DNA from: Amygdalobacter indicium
Lineage (GTDB): Bacteria; Bacillota; Clostridia; Saccharofermentanales; Fastidiosipilaceae
NCBI RefSeq assembly: GCF_029101545.1
Contig: NZ_CP118866.1
Span: 310,001 to 374,000, forward strand
Length of the DNA: 64,000 nucleotides
Reading direction: 5' to 3'
Shown in pieces: positions 40,438 to 49,790 of the stretch (its first letter is position 1; the number at the start of each line of letters is the position of its first letter). Position numbers and translations under genes: made by a program. Under the pieces are notes generated by a model. It ran no database searches and was not told the DNA's origin. It worked only from the letters and a program-made list of their open reading frames with translations.

Positions 40438-41499
40438 CTACTGGTTTTTGATGTCCTGCATGTATTCGTCGTAAATAGCTTGCCACGAACCTATGTCGCG
40501 GAAGTTTTCCAACTTTTCCAAGGTTTTCAAAGGCGGATAGGCATTCTGATCCTTTTGCACTTCTGCAGGCAGTAATTTTTTTGCGACACTTGCAGGAATT
40601 GCGTAACCGACTTCTTCGGCGTTGGCTGCCATATTTTCCGGTTGCAGCATAAAGTTGATGAAAGCATGTGCTCCTTTGAGATTGAGAGCGTTTTTGGGAA
40701 TACACATGGCATCAGTCCAGATATTGGAATTAGGCGGAATAAAGTAGCGCAGTTTCGGGTTTTCCGCTATAGCGTCCAAAGCATCGCCGGAATACAGGAC
40801 GGCCAAAGCGCACTCTTCGTTAATCATATGATCTTTGGCCTGATCGACCAGGTAGGCGTAAACCAGCGGAAATTGTTGCATCAGGTCGGATTTGGCGAGG
40901 TTTAATTCGTTTAAATCGGTGCTGTTGGCACTGAAACCTCTTTGACGCAGGGCAATCATAAAATTATCGCGCGAAGAGTCGAGCATAATGATGTTGCCCT
41001 TGTATTTTTTATTAAACAGAATGTCCCAACCTGTAACCGGGTCGGATACAAGATCCGGGTTATAGAGAATGCCGACTGTTCCCCAGAAAAAAGGCTGCGA
41101 ATAGCGATTACCGACATCATAGCCGGCATGTTTGAATTTATCGTCTATATATTTGCTGTTGGGTAATAGTGTGTAATCCAAAGGATAAAGGAGTTTTTCT
41201 TTTATCATTCGTTCTACCATATAGTCGGAGGGGACGATGACGTCATAACGATTGGAAGAGTTGGTCAATTTGACATAAAGGTCTTCATTGCTGTTGAAAG
41301 TTTCATATATGACGTTTATTCCTGTTTCGGCGGTAAATTTCTGCAGTAATTCAGGGTCGATGTAAGAGCCCCAATTATATACGTGAATACAGTTACTGTC
41401 GGCGGCGCCGGAAGGAACGAGGCTGCAGGCTTGCAGTGTGAATGACACGGTTAAAGTTAATATTAATAGCAACAGGAGTTTGTGTAATTTTCGGTTCAT
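40438..41499 (-). CDS. potD: spermidine/putrescine-binding lipoprotein
   Basis: Solute-binding protein of the PotD/PotF family: lipoprotein signal with lipobox LQAC, then VYNWGSYIDPELLQKFTAETG with the conserved NWxxYI motif, PSDYMVERM and an FPNSNIWTDAMCIPKNA-like C-lobe segment. It would deliver polyamines to PotABC. Last gene of potABCD on this strand; it starts two bases after potC ends. Confidence 0.93.
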   Translation of the reverse strand: MNRKLHKLLLLLILTLTVSFTLQACSLVPSGAADSNCIHVYNWGSYIDPELLQKFTAETGINVIYETFNSNEDLYVKLTNSSNRYDVIVPSDYMVERMIKEKLLYPLDYTLLPNSKYIDDKFKHAGYDVGNRYSQPFFWGTVGILYNPDLVSDPVTGWDILFNKKYKGNIIMLDSSRDNFMIALRQRGFSANSTDLNELNLAKSDLMQQFPLVYAYLVDQAKDHMINEECALAVLYSGDALDAIAENPKLRYFIPPNSNIWTDAMCIPKNALNLKGAHAFINFMLQPENMAANAEEVGYAIPASVAKKLLPAEVQKDQNAYPPLKTLEKLENFRDIGSWQAIYDEYMQDIKNQ

Positions 41500-41501
41500 A
41501 G

Positions 41502-42398
41502 TTATCGTTCGCTTTCCAAGCTGCAGTTTTGCTTTGAGACTGCTTTGTCGCTGTTCAAGTCCGGTTCCAACAGATTCAGTTCCGCCTGAATGTCACCGGA
41601 AGTTTCACCGGCAGCCTTGCGGGCTGTTTGATAATTAATGATTATTAATAGTAGTAAAGTTATTAAAAACATAACGGTAGAAAGGGCGTTGATAACAGGG
41701 TTAATGCCTCTTCTGGTCATTGAAAAGACGTGAGTTGCGACCGTGCTGACCCCGTTACCGCCGGTAAAAAACGAGATGACGAAATCATCAATTGACAGTG
41801 TAAATGCCAGTAAGGCGGATTGCAGGATTGCCGGTTTGATTTCAGGTAATATAATTTTGTATACGCATTGGCCGGGAGTTGCGCCCAAGTCCAAGGCCGC
41901 TTCGGGTAAGGAGCTTTCCATCGTGTTCAAGCGTGGCATGATTGACAGCAGAACATAAGGTATCAGGAAGATTATATGGGCCAAGGTGAGGGAGAAGAGC
42001 CCTAAATTGAGATGAAATATGTGGAACAGTACCATCAAGGAAATAGCAGTCACTATATCGGGGTTAAGGACCGGAATTTGGTTTAAGGCCAAAATCAGGC
42101 GCCTTTGCGATTTTTTCATATAATACAGGCCGATGGCGGCAAAAGTTCCGATAATTGTGGCAATGACGGTAGCGATAACAGCAATCAGCAAGGTGTTGGT
42201 CATGGCGGAAATAACGGCCGAGTCGTGTAACAGCGCATCATACCATTTAAGGGAAAAACCGGTCCAATGTCCGCGGGTTTTGGAGCTGTTAAAGGAAAAG
42301 ATAATCAAAATAGCAATCGGTAAATAAAGGAATAGGAAGATAAACGCCAGGTAAAGACCGGCGAACAGGCGCTTGATAAAATCGGATCGCTCAGGCAT
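41502..42398 (-). CDS. potC: spermidine/putrescine ABC permease C
   Basis: Six-helix permease of the PotC/PotI type; the EAA coupling segment EAALDLGATPGQCVYKIILPEIKP is clear. A longer frame begins at a TTG inside the ribosome-binding site; the ATG at 42398 (MPERSDFIK) follows AAGGAGG. The C-terminus carries an extra hydrophilic tail of about 40 residues. Overlaps potB by eight bases. Confidence 0.92.
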   Translation of the reverse strand: MPERSDFIKRLFAGLYLAFIFLFLYLPIAILIIFSFNSSKTRGHWTGFSLKWYDALLHDSAVISAMTNTLLIAVIATVIATIIGTFAAIGLYYMKKSQRRLILALNQIPVLNPDIVTAISLMVLFHIFHLNLGLFSLTLAHIIFLIPYVLLSIMPRLNTMESSLPEAALDLGATPGQCVYKIILPEIKPAILQSALLAFTLSIDDFVISFFTGGNGVSTVATHVFSMTRRGINPVINALSTVMFLITLLLLIIINYQTARKAAGETSGDIQAELNLLEPDLNSDKAVSKQNCSLESER

Positions 42399-43191
42399 TT
42401 TGATTTTCCTCCTTGTCAAATAATAATGAAATTAAAATAAAAATCATCAAAATTAACGAGATAGTCGAACCGTAGTGCCAGTCACCGACCACGGTAAATT
42501 GTTGTTCAATCATATTGCCTATTAAGTTGCTTTTGTTGCCTCCAAGTAAAGCTGTGATTTCAAAGGTAGAGATAGCGGGAATAAAAACCATGGTTATACC
42601 GCTGATGATACCGGGTTTGGAGAGCGGCAAAATTACATACAAAAAAACTTGGCGCCGATTAGCACCCAAGTCCAAGGCGGCGTCGATAAAACATTGCTGA
42701 TTTTGCTCAAGGACGGTGTAGATTGGCAGGACCATGAAGGGAAGAAAGTTATAGACCATGCCTAAAATGACGGCGGCTTGAGTATAGAGCAAGTCGGTCG
42801 GCGCTAAGCCGAGTTGAACTAAGAAACTGTTTAATATACCTTGGCGTGAAAGGATACTGACCCAGGCATAAGTGCGTAAAAGGAAGTTCATCCACATGGG
42901 GATGATGACAAGTAAGCAGGCGGTAGTCCGATATTTGACCGGTAATTTGGCCATTAAATAAGCTAAAGGATATCCGAGAACTAAACAGATTAAAGTGGAG
43001 AAAAAAGCGCATTTTACGGCATTGAACAGGGGTTTCAGGGCCGAAATTTGTAAAAATTTGCTGAAGTTGCCGAGGCTGAGGACCCCGTTGCTGTCGGTGA
43101 AACTCAGATAAAGCATCATAAATAGAGGCACAATTATAAAAGTAATCAGCCAAACATTATAGGGATATACAAATCGGCGAAATTTATGCAC
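42391..43191 (-). CDS. potB: spermidine/putrescine ABC permease B
   Basis: Six-helix permease; the start IVPLFMMLYLSFTDSNG and the EAA segment DAALDLGANRRQVFLYVILP fit the PotB family. It forms the heterodimeric channel with PotC. Separated from potA by 20 bases. Confidence 0.92.
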   Translation of the reverse strand: MHKFRRFVYPYNVWLITFIIVPLFMMLYLSFTDSNGVLSLGNFSKFLQISALKPLFNAVKCAFFSTLICLVLGYPLAYLMAKLPVKYRTTACLLVIIPMWMNFLLRTYAWVSILSRQGILNSFLVQLGLAPTDLLYTQAAVILGMVYNFLPFMVLPIYTVLEQNQQCFIDAALDLGANRRQVFLYVILPLSKPGIISGITMVFIPAISTFEITALLGGNKSNLIGNMIEQQFTVVGDWHYGSTISLILMIFILISLLFDKEENQNA

Positions 43192-43211
43192 GCTTAAAGC
43201 TCCTTTCTCGT

Positions 43212-44297
43212 TTATTCAGAAATGTTGGCACTTGTGTTTTCACTCAGTGCTAACGGGTCATCCGATTTATGCATAATTTGGAGGTTATCGGGAGTTACGG
43301 AAAGGCCAACCGTCTGCCCGACTTTGAAATTACGGGTATTATGGGCTTTGAAAGTGAAGTGTTCCGTCGCGATAATTAATTCGTAATGAACGCCTTTGAA
43401 AAGGGAGGAGAGTATGCGGCCGTTCAGTTGACCGTAATCGGGGTTGTCGTTAATTTCTATATCTTCCGGGCGGATGACAACGTCGACTTCTTCATTCGGG
43501 GCAAAACCTTTGTCTACGCAAACAAAGTCACGGTGACAGAAATTTACCAGACAATCTGCCGGCATAACGCCGCTGATGATGTTGGATTCGCCGATGAAGC
43601 GGGCAACAAAGCGGTTACACGGTTCGTTATAAATATCGATAGGCGAGCCGATTTGCTGGATTTTGCCGTTATGCATGACAACAATGCGATCGGACATGGT
43701 TAAGGCTTCTTCCTGATCATGCGTGACGTAAATGAATGTAATACCGGCAATTTTTTGAATCCGCTTCAGTTCAATCTGCATATCTTTGCGCAGGCGTAAA
43801 TCCAAAGCCGCCAAAGGTTCATCCAACAGCAGAACTTCCGGCTCATTAATTAAAGCGCGAGCGATGGCGACTCTTTGCTGTTGACCGCCTGAAAGGGTTT
43901 GCGGCATGCGGGAGGCGAAATTTTGTAAGTTGACCAGATCGAGCATCTGCTTAACTTTAAGGTTGATTTCCGCTTTGGGCCGCTTTTTTAATTTCAGACC
44001 GAAAGCAATGTTGTCGTAAACATTCAAATGCGGAAACAGAGCATAACGTTGGAAGACCGTGTTGAACGGCCGCTTGTACGGCGGAATATTCGTTATGTTT
44101 TCTCGGTTGAATATAACGTCTCCGCAATCGGGCAAAGTGAAGCCGGCGATAATTCTCAATGTTGTAGTTTTACCGCATCCTGATGGACCAAGCAAAGTCA
44201 AAAATTCGTCCTCTTCAACAGTTAAATTCAAATTGTCCAGGACTTTTTGACCGTCAAATGCTGTACTGATCCCACGAAGTTCAATTTGTGTCGCCAT
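43212..44297 (-). CDS. potA: spermidine/putrescine ABC transporter ATPase
   Basis: ABC ATPase with Walker A LLGPSGCGKTTTLRII, signature LSGGQQQRVAIAR, Walker B EVLLLDEPLAALD, H-loop YVTHDQEEAL and a C-terminal TOBE-type regulatory domain (IGESNIISGVMPAD onwards). This is the PotA/CysA subfamily layout. The ATG at 44297 has the G-run GGGGGG seven bases upstream; the ATG at 44312 lies before it. First gene of potABCD. Confidence 0.94.
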   Translation of the reverse strand: MATQIELRGISTAFDGQKVLDNLNLTVEEDEFLTLLGPSGCGKTTTLRIIAGFTLPDCGDVIFNRENITNIPPYKRPFNTVFQRYALFPHLNVYDNIAFGLKLKKRPKAEINLKVKQMLDLVNLQNFASRMPQTLSGGQQQRVAIARALINEPEVLLLDEPLAALDLRLRKDMQIELKRIQKIAGITFIYVTHDQEEALTMSDRIVVMHNGKIQQIGSPIDIYNEPCNRFVARFIGESNIISGVMPADCLVNFCHRDFVCVDKGFAPNEEVDVVIRPEDIEINDNPDYGQLNGRILSSLFKGVHYELIIATEHFTFKAHNTRNFKVGQTVGLSVTPDNLQIMHKSDDPLALSENTSANISE

Positions 44298-44334
44298 CAA
44301 ACAGCCCCCCATAAGTCATTTATTTTGGTACAGC

Positions 44335-44355
44335 TTGTCAGCCGGTAACTGACAA
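44335..44355. promoter_or_regulatory. candidate operator of the pot operon
   Basis: Perfect seven-base inverted repeat TTGTCAG/CTGACAA separated by seven bases. It lies just downstream of the -10 of the pot promoter, where a repressor would block initiation. No regulator gene is next to it. Confidence 0.4.
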
Positions 44356-44370
44356 AACAGTGTATCCTCA

Positions 44371-44399
44371 ATGATAAGGTATATTCTCTATATGTGCAA
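44371..44399 (-). promoter_or_regulatory. promoter of potABCD
   Basis: On the minus strand TTGCAC (44399-44394), 17 bases, TATCAT (44376-44371). Confidence 0.55.
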
Positions 44400-44485
44400 A
44401 TGAAAAATTTCGGCGGCATTTGGCGTGGCAGTTTATTATGCTCCCGGATTTGCACAGTTCAAGGAAAAAAGCTTAAAATTATGCT

Positions 44486-45763
44486 ATGAAAATATTGCGT
44501 GAAAGAATTTTAACTTATAGGAGTACTTTGTTTTTACAGGTGCTTCTGCTTGTCAATTATATTTTCAGCTTTCTGTGGCAAGCTTATTTGACCGGAGTTT
44601 TAGGTAATATTATTTACGGCAAATTGTTTATGGGCGACAAGTTGATGTTTACCTTGGCGTGTCTTTTGGATTTGGGGTACTTGCCGACGGCGGCGGCTAA
44701 GTGGCAAAGTGTAGGGAAGGAAGAGCGGCAGCAATTATTCAGTTGTGTAATTATCTGTAAGTTATTGACGACGCTCCTTTTTATCGGTGTGTTTTTTCTT
44801 TTTAATTACGCATATTTGCACTTGGAGTTGACGGACAAAATAAATTATTTGTTTTTCTTTCTTTCTACTGTAGCTGAACGTCTGGTTGCCGATTTTGTTT
44901 ATCGGGCGATACATAAGATGTATTTATTGTTATTGTTTAATTTGCTTACGCGTTTATCTATCAGCGCCGGTTTGCTTTATTTTGTGCGGGATGCTGCAAG
45001 TTATGCCGCTGTTGCTTTGATTTTTGCCGGCGGTAATTTGCTTTTGTTGCTGTTAAGCCTATTACCGTTGCTGTATCAGCATTTTAAGTTGTTTACGCGT
45101 GTATCGGCGGCGAAGGTTAAAGCTGTGGCGCGACAGGCATTGCTGCTTTCCGGCGACAAGTGGGCTTTACTCGGGTTTAATCTGATAACCTTTTTAGCTT
45201 GCAGTTCGGGAAAATTATCATCGGAAAGTGTCAGCTATCTGGTTTTGTTGGACTTATTGATGCTTACCGGTCGCAAAGTTGTTTTTCGCCTGGGCGAGTC
45301 TTTTTATGTGCATTTAGTGCATACGCGGGATTTTCGCTGGTATACGGTACGAGCTTTATGCTTATTTTCGGCGGTTGTTGCAGTGCTGTTTATCTTGATT
45401 GTTCAGGCGCGCCTTTTTCTGACATTATTATTCGGCGAGCATTTTCAGGGAGCGACACAATATTTGCAAATTATGGCAGTAGGAGCGATATTTATTTCTT
45501 TTGATGCTCTTTTGGCTTATCCGCTGTTGGCGGCGCAGGGTTTGCTCAAGCAGTTGAATCGGGCTTGCTGTAGCGGAATTATTATGTATGCTGCGATTCT
45601 GGGCATTTTATATTTTTCAGATTGTCTGAATGCGCTTAATTTGGTGCTGGCATATACTGCGGCTTTGTTCGGGGAATTTGTTTTTAATCTTTTTTTCCTG
45701 CAAAAGTACCACTTGTTTCATTCTAAAGGGTATAATGAAGAAAGGAGTGTTTATGAAGGTTGA
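44486..45763 (+). CDS. MOP-superfamily membrane protein, polysaccharide-flippase-like
   Basis: A 425-residue protein with about 12 predicted helices and a topology resembling Wzx-type lipid-linked sugar flippases; a loop of charged residues occurs near the middle. No diagnostic short motif is visible and no glycosyltransferases are nearby, so this is a fold-level call. The ribosome-binding site is poor (AAGGAAAAAA is distant). The downstream gene overlaps its 3' end by 11 bases. Confidence 0.5.
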   Translation: MKILRERILTYRSTLFLQVLLLVNYIFSFLWQAYLTGVLGNIIYGKLFMGDKLMFTLACLLDLGYLPTAAAKWQSVGKEERQQLFSCVIICKLLTTLLFIGVFFLFNYAYLHLELTDKINYLFFFLSTVAERLVADFVYRAIHKMYLLLLFNLLTRLSISAGLLYFVRDAASYAAVALIFAGGNLLLLLLSLLPLLYQHFKLFTRVSAAKVKAVARQALLLSGDKWALLGFNLITFLACSSGKLSSESVSYLVLLDLLMLTGRKVVFRLGESFYVHLVHTRDFRWYTVRALCLFSAVVAVLFILIVQARLFLTLLFGEHFQGATQYLQIMAVGAIFISFDALLAYPLLAAQGLLKQLNRACCSGIIMYAAILGILYFSDCLNALNLVLAYTAALFGEFVFNLFFLQKYHLFHSKGYNEERSVYEG

Positions 45764-46016
45764 GTTTTCTTTATATCGAGGTAAAATTTTATTGCAGACG
45801 GAAATAGAGGAGTGTAACGATTATTCTATCCCCTTTAATATGCGTTTGCAGAACTGTTTGGAGGAATTTTGCCGTAAGTGTGATGCGGATCTGCCGATTT
45901 GGATGAGTAATAATACCAAGGAATTGGCGGCCTTTCACTTAACGACCTTCAGTGAAGAACATTTTTTACGGAAACCGTTTTTTGATCGTCTGGTGTTGAA
46001 ATTTCTCGGCGATTAG
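45753..46016 (+). CDS. small protein of unknown function
   Basis: 87 residues, start ATG 45753 with AAAGGAG five bases upstream, overlapping the previous gene by 11 bases. The sequence (MKVEFSLYRGKILLQTEIEE at the N-terminus) has no recognised domain. Its two cysteines are 10 residues apart with a CRKCDAD segment. Lies between the flippase-like gene and rqcP. Confidence 0.6.
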   Translation: MKVEFSLYRGKILLQTEIEECNDYSIPFNMRLQNCLEEFCRKCDADLPIWMSNNTKELAAFHLTTFSEEHFLRKPFFDRLVLKFLGD

Positions 46017-46065
46017 GTGAATTTTTCCGGAGATGAGATGGCCGGAGCTTGGACGGGAGCAGCAA

Positions 46066-46308
46066 ATGCGAATAGACAAATTTTTGAAAACGGCACGAAT
46101 TATTAAGCGCCGTACGGTAGCTAATGAAATGTGTGATGCCGGCAGGGTGGAGGTTAACGGCAAAGTGGTGAAAGCTTCCTGTGAAGTTGTCGCCGGTGAC
46201 TGTGTGACTTTGCATTTCGGCAGCGGTGATGTAAAATTCAGAATCAATGCAGTCAAAGAAGTTGTGCGCAAAGATGAAGCGGGCGATTTGTATGAACAGT
46301 TATCCTGA
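46066..46308 (+). CDS. rqcP: S4-domain ribosome rescue factor RqcP
   Basis: 80-residue S4 RNA-binding protein (MRIDKFLKTARIIKRRTVAN...VNGKVVKASCEVVAGD), similar to B. subtilis RqcP (YlmH/YabO family) and Hsp15. It works with RqcH in Ala-tailing of nascent chains on obstructed 50S subunits. Next to a divIC-like gene as in Bacillus. GGGAG is upstream of the ATG at 46066; the longer frame has no support. Confidence 0.8.
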   Translation: MRIDKFLKTARIIKRRTVANEMCDAGRVEVNGKVVKASCEVVAGDCVTLHFGSGDVKFRINAVKEVVRKDEAGDLYEQLS

Positions 46309-46331
46309 CGGTGATACTAAAAGGAACGGAT

Positions 46332-46658
46332 ATGGCGGTAAAACGAAATAGCTTTAAGTTGAGCGATTTATATAATAATGACTACGGTTCATTATTCTGG
46401 TTAATTATAGTTGTAGTTACTTTGTTGTCTTTGGTTATAGTCAGCGCTTTGTTTTTCAAGCAGAAGGACGAGTTTACGGCCAATGCCGCTATTAACAGGC
46501 AATTAAGGCAGGAATACAGTAATTTGCAGCTTGATGCCAAGCAGTTGGAACGTAAAGAACTTAATGCCGACGTGAAAGAATTTATTGAACAGCTGGCTCG
46601 GAGCGAACTTAATATGGTGCGCCCGGGAGATAGGGTTTATGTGGAAAAAAGTGAATAA
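46332..46658 (+). CDS. DivIC/FtsB-like septum formation initiator
   Basis: Type II membrane protein of 108 residues: cytoplasmic basic N-terminus, one helix (LFWLIIVVVTLLSLVIVSALFF), a coiled-coil outside segment and the C-terminal ARSELNMVRPGDRVYV, a good match to the family's ERLGMVxPGE signature. Part of the divisome FtsL/DivIC/DivIB subcomplex. Start chosen at ATG 46332 with AAGGAA upstream. Confidence 0.8.
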   Translation: MAVKRNSFKLSDLYNNDYGSLFWLIIVVVTLLSLVIVSALFFKQKDEFTANAAINRQLRQEYSNLQLDAKQLERKELNADVKEFIEQLARSELNMVRPGDRVYVEKSE

Positions 46659-46693
46659 TGTCGGCTGCCCGGTTTGGCGTGCAGATAGTGTGC

Positions 46694-47308
46694 TCAGCTG
46701 CCGGGTCGCTCGATTTCCCTACGATTGGAAATAGCCTGTCCCAAAGTTACCTCATCGGCAAATTCCAAGTTGCTGCCGACCGGAATACCGTGAGCCATTT
46801 GACTTATTTTTATACCTGAAGGCTGCAATAATCTGGCAATATACAGAGCGGTCGATTCACCCTCCGTGCCGACGTTATTGGCCAAAATGATTTCGGAAAT
46901 TGCCGGATTCTGTAAAAGTCGGTTGAATAATTCTTTGAGGTGAATATCATTCGGGCCGATATTGCGCAAAGGTGAGATTGAGCCGTGTAAAACGTGATAA
47001 AGGCCGTGATACACTCCGGTTTTTTCGATAGCTTCGACATCCGAAGCACTCTCAACAATACAAATTATATTGCGATTACGTTCTGCATCGGCACAGATGG
47101 GGCACAAGTCGGTATCGGTGAAATTGCAACATTCCGGACAAAGGTGAATGCTGGTACAGGCTTGCAAAAGTGTATCGCTGATTTCCTGCCCCAGTTCACG
47201 ATGCTGAGACAAAATATAGAAAACCAGACGGTTAGCGGTTTTTTGGCCGATACCCGGAAGTTTGCTTAAAGCTTTGATTGCTTGTCTAATAGTTTCAGGC
47301 TGACGCAT
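46694..47308 (-). CDS. recR: recombination mediator RecR
   Basis: 204 residues with the N-terminal HhH region (LSKLPGIGQKTANRLVFYIL), a zinc finger (CPECCNFTDTDLCPIC), and the Toprim domain with IVESASDVEAIEKTG. RecR loads RecA with RecF/O. Its ATG overlaps the stop of ybaB by one base, so the genes are translationally coupled. Confidence 0.96.
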   Translation of the reverse strand: MRQPETIRQAIKALSKLPGIGQKTANRLVFYILSQHRELGQEISDTLLQACTSIHLCPECCNFTDTDLCPICADAERNRNIICIVESASDVEAIEKTGVYHGLYHVLHGSISPLRNIGPNDIHLKELFNRLLQNPAISEIILANNVGTEGESTALYIARLLQPSGIKISQMAHGIPVGSNLEFADEVTLGQAISNRREIERPGS

Positions 47309-47652
47309 CAGAACATTTTACCTAAATTATCCAAACCGGGGATGCCGGCAGTGATTTTTTTGCTTTCAGCATCAACTTGAGCCAAAACGCCGTTTACGGC
47401 CGTGAGAATTAAATCACTCAACATTTCGGGATCTTCAGGATCGATAATTTCAGGTTTGATGTTAATCCCGGTGATGACTTTCTCGCCGTTACAAGTGATG
47501 GTTACAGCACTGCCGCCGACAGAATAAGTAAATTCCTGCTTGGCCAGATCGGCTTGCTTTTGCTGTAATGCCTGCATCTGTTGCTGTGCCTGTTTCAACA
47601 TTTGATTCATATTAAAGCCGCCGGGCATTGCGCCGCGAAATTTATTTGCCAT
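47308..47652 (-). CDS. YbaB/EbfC family nucleoid-associated protein
   Basis: 114 residues; MLKQAQQQMQALQQKQADLAKQEF and YSVGGSAVTITCNGEKVITG match YbaB/EbfC. Binds DNA and usually sits between dnaX and recR, as here. The N-terminal 15 residues (MANKFRGAMPGGFNMNQM) are a common Gly-rich extension. Confidence 0.95.
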   Translation of the reverse strand: MANKFRGAMPGGFNMNQMLKQAQQQMQALQQKQADLAKQEFTYSVGGSAVTITCNGEKVITGINIKPEIIDPEDPEMLSDLILTAVNGVLAQVDAESKKITAGIPGLDNLGKMF

Positions 47653-47689
47653 ATTTACCTCGACATAATTTATTGTTTACCTGCATATC

Positions 47690-49747
47690 TTACCACTCCG
47701 AAGGGGAGTTTGTCTGCTCTTCTTCTACTTGAAAGGTCAGTTGTTCCGCCTGCGCATATTCCTGCAATTTTTGCAGCCAAAGCGGGGCGGCAGCGTCGTT
47801 GCCGTTCGCTGTTGCCGTTGTTACTGTTGCTTTCGGCGGGCCGAGAACTTCGATTGTATAAGGCGTTGTTGCACCTAAAACTTTTTTCAAAGCTTGATTT
47901 AAGGCAGCCTGAGCGGAGGCACTGCCGGCTATTTGCTCAAAGTTCTGTTCCCGGTCATTGAAAGGAATCAGGATTTTACGGCCCTGCAATTTCAGCGGTC
48001 GATAGGTCAAAATTAAACTGAGAGCGGCCTGTTTGGCATCTTTTAAGGCTTCAAGCAGTTTCTCCGAAAGTTCATTCAAATCAAGGTCAGGGTCAGGGCC
48101 GTCGGCCGGAGAAGCGGCAACAGGTAGATCAGCTGCTTTTTCTGCTCGGACGGGCAGAGGCGGGACTTCAGGTTGTGTATCTGTGTCCGGCGCTAGCGGT
48201 TGTGGGGCGCAAAGCGGCTGTTGTTCGGGTTGCTTCGGCTCAGGCTGCTGAACGGGCTGCAGAACGGGTGGCTGTTTAATCTGCTGTTCGGGTGCAGGCT
48301 GCGGTGCCTGCTGCGGTTTAGGCTGTGTTACCTGTTGTGTTGCAGGCTGCTGTGCCGGCTGCTGTTTCGGTTGCGGTACCTGCTGTTGTGCCGGCTGTGT
48401 TGCAGGCTTTGGTGCCGGCTGCGGTACCTCTTGTGCTGCAGACTGTGGTGCAGGCTTTGGTGTCGGCTGTTGTGCCGGCCGTGGTGCAGGTTCGCAATTT
48501 GCCTCCGCTTCTACGCTATTTTCCTCGGCTGCAACTTCAGACTTAAGTTCCGTTAACGGCACCGGCGTCGGTGTCGTTGTAGGTGTAGGCATAGGAGCTG
48601 AACTTGTATCGGCGGAACGCGCCGGTTCCTGCTTGATTTTTTGCTCATCCAAAAGTGATAAAAGCCCGATTTCCAAGGTGAGACGCGGCTGAAAACTGTA
48701 ATGTAAATTATTAATTAAGGTATTAAGAGCTTGAATTCGACGTAAACAGCTGCTTAAAGTTAAATTTGCACTCATAATTTTTAAAGCCTGAAAATCGTCC
48801 GCATTTAAATCAGGGAAATCGGCCGCCGTCACGGCCGGAGAGAGCTTGATTAATAATAATTGGCGAAAATCATAGGCCAGATCAGTCAAAAAGCGGCCGT
48901 AATCCAAACCGCTTTGCGCCAAACTTTCAATTAAGCGGGTCAATTCCACGGCCTGATTTTGCATTAGAGCCTGTAGACAATTCAGGACAAAAGCACTGTC
49001 AGTCTTACCCAATAAGCGTTCCAAAGCGCTTAAACGTAAAACATGATCGGCTTGAATTGCAGTTTTAGCTTGGTCAAGTAAAGAAATGGCATCGCGCATA
49101 CTGCCGTCGGCTAAACGGGTTATAAGCTGTAAACAGGCCGGTTCCGGTTGGATGTTCAAACTTTGAGCGATTTGGGTCAGATGATCAAGAATAGATTGAT
49201 TATCCAAACGGCGAAAATTGAAACGTTGACAACGGGATAAGATGGTCGCCGGAATCTTATTGATTTCGGTCGTTGCCAGAATGAAAACGACGTGTTGCGG
49301 CGGTTCTTCCAGGGTTTTCAATAAGGCGTTAAAGGCGCTTGTAGAGAGCATGTGGACTTCATCGATAATATATACCTTATATTTAGTGAGAGAAGGTAAG
49401 AACGGTACTTCGTCGATCAGACGCCGGATATTATCGACACTGTTATTGGAAGCGGCATCCATTTCCGTGACGTCCAAAGTTTGTTCCTGTAAAATCGCCT
49501 GACAAACGGAGCACTTATTACAGGGCTCGCCGGCCTCAGGCTGCAGGCAATTAATTGCCCGGCTGAAAATTTTGGCCAGGGAAGTTTTGCCCGTACCGCG
49601 CGTGCCGGCAAACAAATAGGCATGAGAAATATCTTGATTGATTACTGCCTGCTTCAATGTAGAAGTTATGGCATCCTGTCCACATACTTCGTGAAAAGTC
49701 ATGGGCCGCCATTGCCTGTAAAGAGCTTGATGTTCCGCTGCTTGCAT
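47690..49747 (-). CDS. dnaX: DNA polymerase III subunit gamma/tau
   Basis: Clamp-loader ATPase with Walker A FAGTRGTGKTSLAKIF, a zinc motif (CNKCSVCQAI), Walker B YIIDEVHML and sensor LATTEINKIPATILSRCQ. Residues about 370-530 are an extremely Pro/Gln-rich, repetitive low-complexity linker, followed by a C-terminal domain. Length 685. First gene of the dnaX-ybaB-recR operon, directly downstream of the SRP RNA. An A6G run near 47886 is out of the canonical slippery frame. Confidence 0.96.
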   Translation of the reverse strand: MQAAEHQALYRQWRPMTFHEVCGQDAITSTLKQAVINQDISHAYLFAGTRGTGKTSLAKIFSRAINCLQPEAGEPCNKCSVCQAILQEQTLDVTEMDAASNNSVDNIRRLIDEVPFLPSLTKYKVYIIDEVHMLSTSAFNALLKTLEEPPQHVVFILATTEINKIPATILSRCQRFNFRRLDNQSILDHLTQIAQSLNIQPEPACLQLITRLADGSMRDAISLLDQAKTAIQADHVLRLSALERLLGKTDSAFVLNCLQALMQNQAVELTRLIESLAQSGLDYGRFLTDLAYDFRQLLLIKLSPAVTAADFPDLNADDFQALKIMSANLTLSSCLRRIQALNTLINNLHYSFQPRLTLEIGLLSLLDEQKIKQEPARSADTSSAPMPTPTTTPTPVPLTELKSEVAAEENSVEAEANCEPAPRPAQQPTPKPAPQSAAQEVPQPAPKPATQPAQQQVPQPKQQPAQQPATQQVTQPKPQQAPQPAPEQQIKQPPVLQPVQQPEPKQPEQQPLCAPQPLAPDTDTQPEVPPLPVRAEKAADLPVAASPADGPDPDLDLNELSEKLLEALKDAKQAALSLILTYRPLKLQGRKILIPFNDREQNFEQIAGSASAQAALNQALKKVLGATTPYTIEVLGPPKATVTTATANGNDAAAPLWLQKLQEYAQAEQLTFQVEEEQTNSPSEW

Positions 49748-49790
49748 AACTAACCTCGCTATCAGCTTAATTATAGATTATAGCCAAATC

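Noticed and set aside
47880..47900. A6G slippery sequence in dnaX
   Set aside because: It is not in the A AAA AAG phase and no following stem or stop suits programmed frameshifting.
48190..48500. Possible tandem repeat or CRISPR-like region
   Set aside because: The repeats are degenerate codons of the Pro/Gln linker of DnaX, without regular spacers.
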